A DNA stretch of 35,081 nt, taken from Saccoglossus kowalevskii (lineage: Eukaryota > Hemichordata > Enteropneusta > Harrimaniidae). Position 1 is the stretch's first letter, and the number at the start of each line of letters is the position of its first letter. The position numbers were made by a program, and so were the translations under genes. Positions 32,804 through 35,081 of the stretch are shown piece after piece. The stretch covers positions 224,934 to 260,014 of the forward strand of contig NW_003153747.1 of the NCBI RefSeq assembly GCF_000003605.2, in the 5' to 3' direction. Under the pieces are notes generated by a model. It was not told where the DNA came from. It searched no databases and worked only from the letters and a program-made list of their open reading frames with translations.

Positions 32804-33946
32804 ATGCCTGCAAAATATAAACTGCTGTTCACGGTACTCTTGTTAGTAGTTTTCATAGTTACTGTTCTGTGTATGGGGAAAATAAATACTGTTAGCAGTG
32901 TTTATTCGCTGTCAAGGTCGAAGTCTCGAAGAAGACGGGATTCATATACACCGATACCTACTTATTGCGAGCGAGAACTACAACGTGATCTCAGTGACCA
33001 GCTATGTTCGGAACAATTCGCTATCCTAAGGGAGTGTCCGCCAAGAGAACCACATGGTAGAGAACCACTTGGAAATTTCTATCTCGCATATAAAAACGAC
33101 ACTTCATATACAGATCATAGTGCTCTTTACAAAGACGCGAATATAGGATTTGTACACATTCCAAAGGCTGGTGGTACTTCTGTTGAAGAGGTGCTGTCAA
33201 AAGCTCCAAATCTGAAGAAAGAGAGGAGAAATAAAGTCGGTATCACTGTCAGCCACTGTTGTCAATTCACGACGATTGCACGGCAAATGGTAAACGAGAG
33301 CTCTAAAACATTGTTTATATCCAAACGAACATACGGGATTCATAATTATGCCTATCCATATCGATCTTTTGTGTATGTGACATGGTTACGACATCCTATC
33401 TCGAGGGTTGTTTCCAATTATTATTACATGAAACAACACAGACCTTTCAACAAAGGGCATGATCTGAGCGAACAATTTATTAAACAAAGCTCGAATTTGA
33501 CTGATTTCTTGAAAAGAACAGAGAATATTATTCACCAAGACAACAACAATTACAGCGTCCGTTTGCTGTTGTTTGGCGAATTCCCAAATATTGATGCTTC
33601 ATTTGAAGACTACGCGCCTCATACTGGGGACCCATTACAAGTACCACGGGTTGAAGAAAGACACTATTTACAAGCCAGAGAAAACCTTAGGAAACACATG
33701 GCTTTTGTTGGGTTGTTGGAATACTGGAATACATCACAGGAAATGTTGACATCCATGTTGAACATAGAAGACAACAATGTTTACGTTCACGTAAATGCCA
33801 ACTCGCACCACACTGAGTTGACGGAGTATGAGCGTTTGGAAATTGAGAGACGTAATTATTGGGATTTAAAGTTATATAAAGATGCAATCGACATATTTAA
33901 TGAACAGAAATACGTGTATTCGCAGATGAAATCACAAAGTGCATAA
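32804..33946 (+). CDS. Golgi-type polysaccharide sulfotransferase (Sulfotransfer_2-like), single exon
   Basis: An intact 380-aa frame from ATG 32804 (context ACCATGC). An earlier in-frame GTG is not a plausible start. It has the plan of a type II Golgi enzyme: short N-tail, membrane helix at ~7-24 (LLFTVLLLVVFIVTVL), basic stem (SRSKSRRRR), then the lumenal domain. FVHIPKAGGTS at 116-126 is the 5'-phosphosulfate loop that binds PAPS. WLRHPISRVVSNYY at 194-207 is the 3'-phosphate motif, with Arg196 and Ser204. Several NxS/T sites (NDT, NES, NLT, NTS) suit a lumenal glycoprotein. It should transfer sulfate from PAPS to a glycan. The HIPKAGGT and RHPISR loops resemble heparan/dermatan-type sulfotransferases, but the acceptor and vertebrate orthologue cannot be fixed. 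It has no introns, unlike most genes here, so it may be a retrocopy or belong to an expanded intronless family. Confidence 0.92.
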   Translation: MPAKYKLLFTVLLLVVFIVTVLCMGKINTVSSVYSLSRSKSRRRRDSYTPIPTYCERELQRDLSDQLCSEQFAILRECPPREPHGREPLGNFYLAYKNDTSYTDHSALYKDANIGFVHIPKAGGTSVEEVLSKAPNLKKERRNKVGITVSHCCQFTTIARQMVNESSKTLFISKRTYGIHNYAYPYRSFVYVTWLRHPISRVVSNYYYMKQHRPFNKGHDLSEQFIKQSSNLTDFLKRTENIIHQDNNNYSVRLLLFGEFPNIDASFEDYAPHTGDPLQVPRVEERHYLQARENLRKHMAFVGLLEYWNTSQEMLTSMLNIEDNNVYVHVNANSHHTELTEYERLEIERRNYWDLKLYKDAIDIFNEQKYVYSQMKSQSA

Positions 33947-34218
33947 TGATACCACCTTAATTATGTAGTGACATTTACAGGATATAGTTTAGACATTCGA
34001 ATGTTTAACCAAGCACATAGTTTTATATTATATGTATATTAAATGTTAATATATATATTCTACTCTTATAAGCAAACATAGTCTACAACATAATTAACTA
34101 CTAGTATAATGTACGCTACCTATTTTTTTGGTGTACAAATTGTACAATTTAATTATTGTTTGTAATACTCGAAAGATGTTGCACAAACGGTTTATTATCC
34201 GTATTGTGCACAATATCT

Positions 34219-34942
34219 GATTTAATTAAACATCAGTTGAGAGAAACAGCTGCCGTGCTTCGGTCGACGTTTTTCATTAATCCAGAAGAGCTCGAGTATG
34301 AAGGTTTTATCCAAATTGAAACCTGTCGCCAAATTATGAAAATTTCTGAGCCAACAGCGATACTTTTACTTTCGCAATGAGGTTTGCTCTTCATTTATAA
34401 ACATGAAACATTCGCTGGTATTTATAGATAATTATTTCATTGCAGTGACTAGTATATAAAAATACCAAGCACGAGGGGATTATTGGTCACTTTTAACAAG
34501 TACTCATATAAAACAATACAACTTTGACGTGATTTCCTTTTAATATATGCTTTTTATATGAACTTTGCGGTGTTTCTATAAATATTTGTCATTAGAAAAA
34601 TAAACTTTTCAACCTCAGTCGCGCGAGAAAAACCTGATGTATGTGAGCTGCGGTTCTACGCGTACGCTAGCGATACAAGATTTACCGTGAACTTGTTATA
34701 TGGTGTAACTGATGTGGAGCACTGCAACATATTACAAGAAGCATCGAATAGTCTAGAAATTCTTCACTTATTTGATGAAGTTTTGCATTTAACTAATGAC
34801 AACGGTCTTCCTGTTTTATTACCTCGTGATACTATAGTTTTGCTTGATTAGTGGAATAGAACTTGATACGAAAAGTTTTCTGCAACTGTATTCACCGGAA
34901 TTCAACACGTGCGAGGGAATACCCGAGTTGTATTAGTAAAGT
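34219..34942 (+). pseudogene. Coding-like but interrupted segments of an unrecognised gene
   Basis: Three successive plus-strand frames read like protein. Segment A, 34219-34380, begins LRETAAVLRSTFFINPEELE and ends LLLSQ-stop. Segment B, 34619-34851, starts after a good 3' splice-like site (CTTTTCAACCTCAG), includes CELRFYAYASDTRFTVNLL and ends LLD-stop. Segment C, 34850-34942, overlaps the end of B in another frame and reads SGIELDTKSFLQLYSPEF to a stop. AT-rich, intron-like DNA separates A and B. The richer use of TCG, GCG, CGA and CGT codons differs from the noncoding flanks. I recognise no family. This could be a decaying gene, a gene with a sequencing indel near 34845, or exons continuing past the window. 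Confidence 0.3.
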
Positions 34943-35081
34943 TTTCTAATATAGCAATCATGGTTGCAATGATAAAAAATAGAGGGTACAATTTCTACAG
35001 GCACTGTGGGTATGTCTTTGATATAGGGTGACCAGCCCCAGAAACTTTTATATAAACAAAAATACTGGTTGTTCATAACTT

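Noticed and set aside
1-35081. CRISPR array, tRNA, rRNA or bacterial-type operon structure
   Set aside because: None was seen. The window is spliced animal nuclear DNA, and the repeats lack regular spacers or cloverleaf structure.

Overview
The window is nuclear DNA from an invertebrate animal. It is AT-rich, its genes are split by GT-AG introns, and the recognisable genes are metazoan: a KLHL12-type Kelch/CUL3 adaptor, a USP-family deubiquitinase, an EAR-repeat propeller protein, nicolin-1, a PIERCE1-type ciliary microtubule inner protein and a Golgi-type sulfotransferase. The phylum cannot be fixed from sequence alone. A marine deuterostome such as a hemichordate, or a lophotrochozoan, would fit. 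An assembly gap of 881 N lies at 17488-18368.

Layout from left to right. KLHL12 (+, ten coding exons, 252-7184) faces a membrane-anchored USP (-, two exons, 9922-12666). The USP is head-to-head with an EAR-repeat gene (+, five exons, 13077-17357). The EAR gene converges across the gap with NICN1 (-, six exons seen, 19954-25086), and NICN1 is head-to-head with PIERCE1 (+, five exons, 25624-28176). A 4.6 kb stretch without a recognised gene follows. Then comes a single-exon sulfotransferase (+, 32804-33946), and at the right edge some coding-like but broken segments (34219-34942). Exon joins for the spliced genes were set by reading frame, GT/AG sites and similarity to known vertebrate proteins.

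Two divergent promoters stand out. Both hold a CTCGCGAG core. The NICN1/PIERCE1 promoter also carries an RFX X-box-like palindrome, a CRE and forkhead-like sites, which fits joint control of two microtubule or ciliary genes. PIERCE1 has a 90-nt phase-1 cassette exon placed exactly between residues that are adjacent in the mammalian protein.

Introns and spacers are full of small repeats. There are TA-flanked MITE-like elements with termini resembling CTGTAAAA, including a 1.08 kb element with TIRs of about 20 bp, plus other inverted-repeat elements and a degenerate 31-bp tandem array. The most unusual signal is a set of five tiny hairpins (23-32 bp) in two sequence families. All but the most decayed copy have the form 'one C plus a hairpin', and three sit between 8-bp direct repeats matching at 8/8, 8/8 and 7/8 positions. 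They look like insertions of almost nothing but a hairpin and may be an undescribed class of micro-element.
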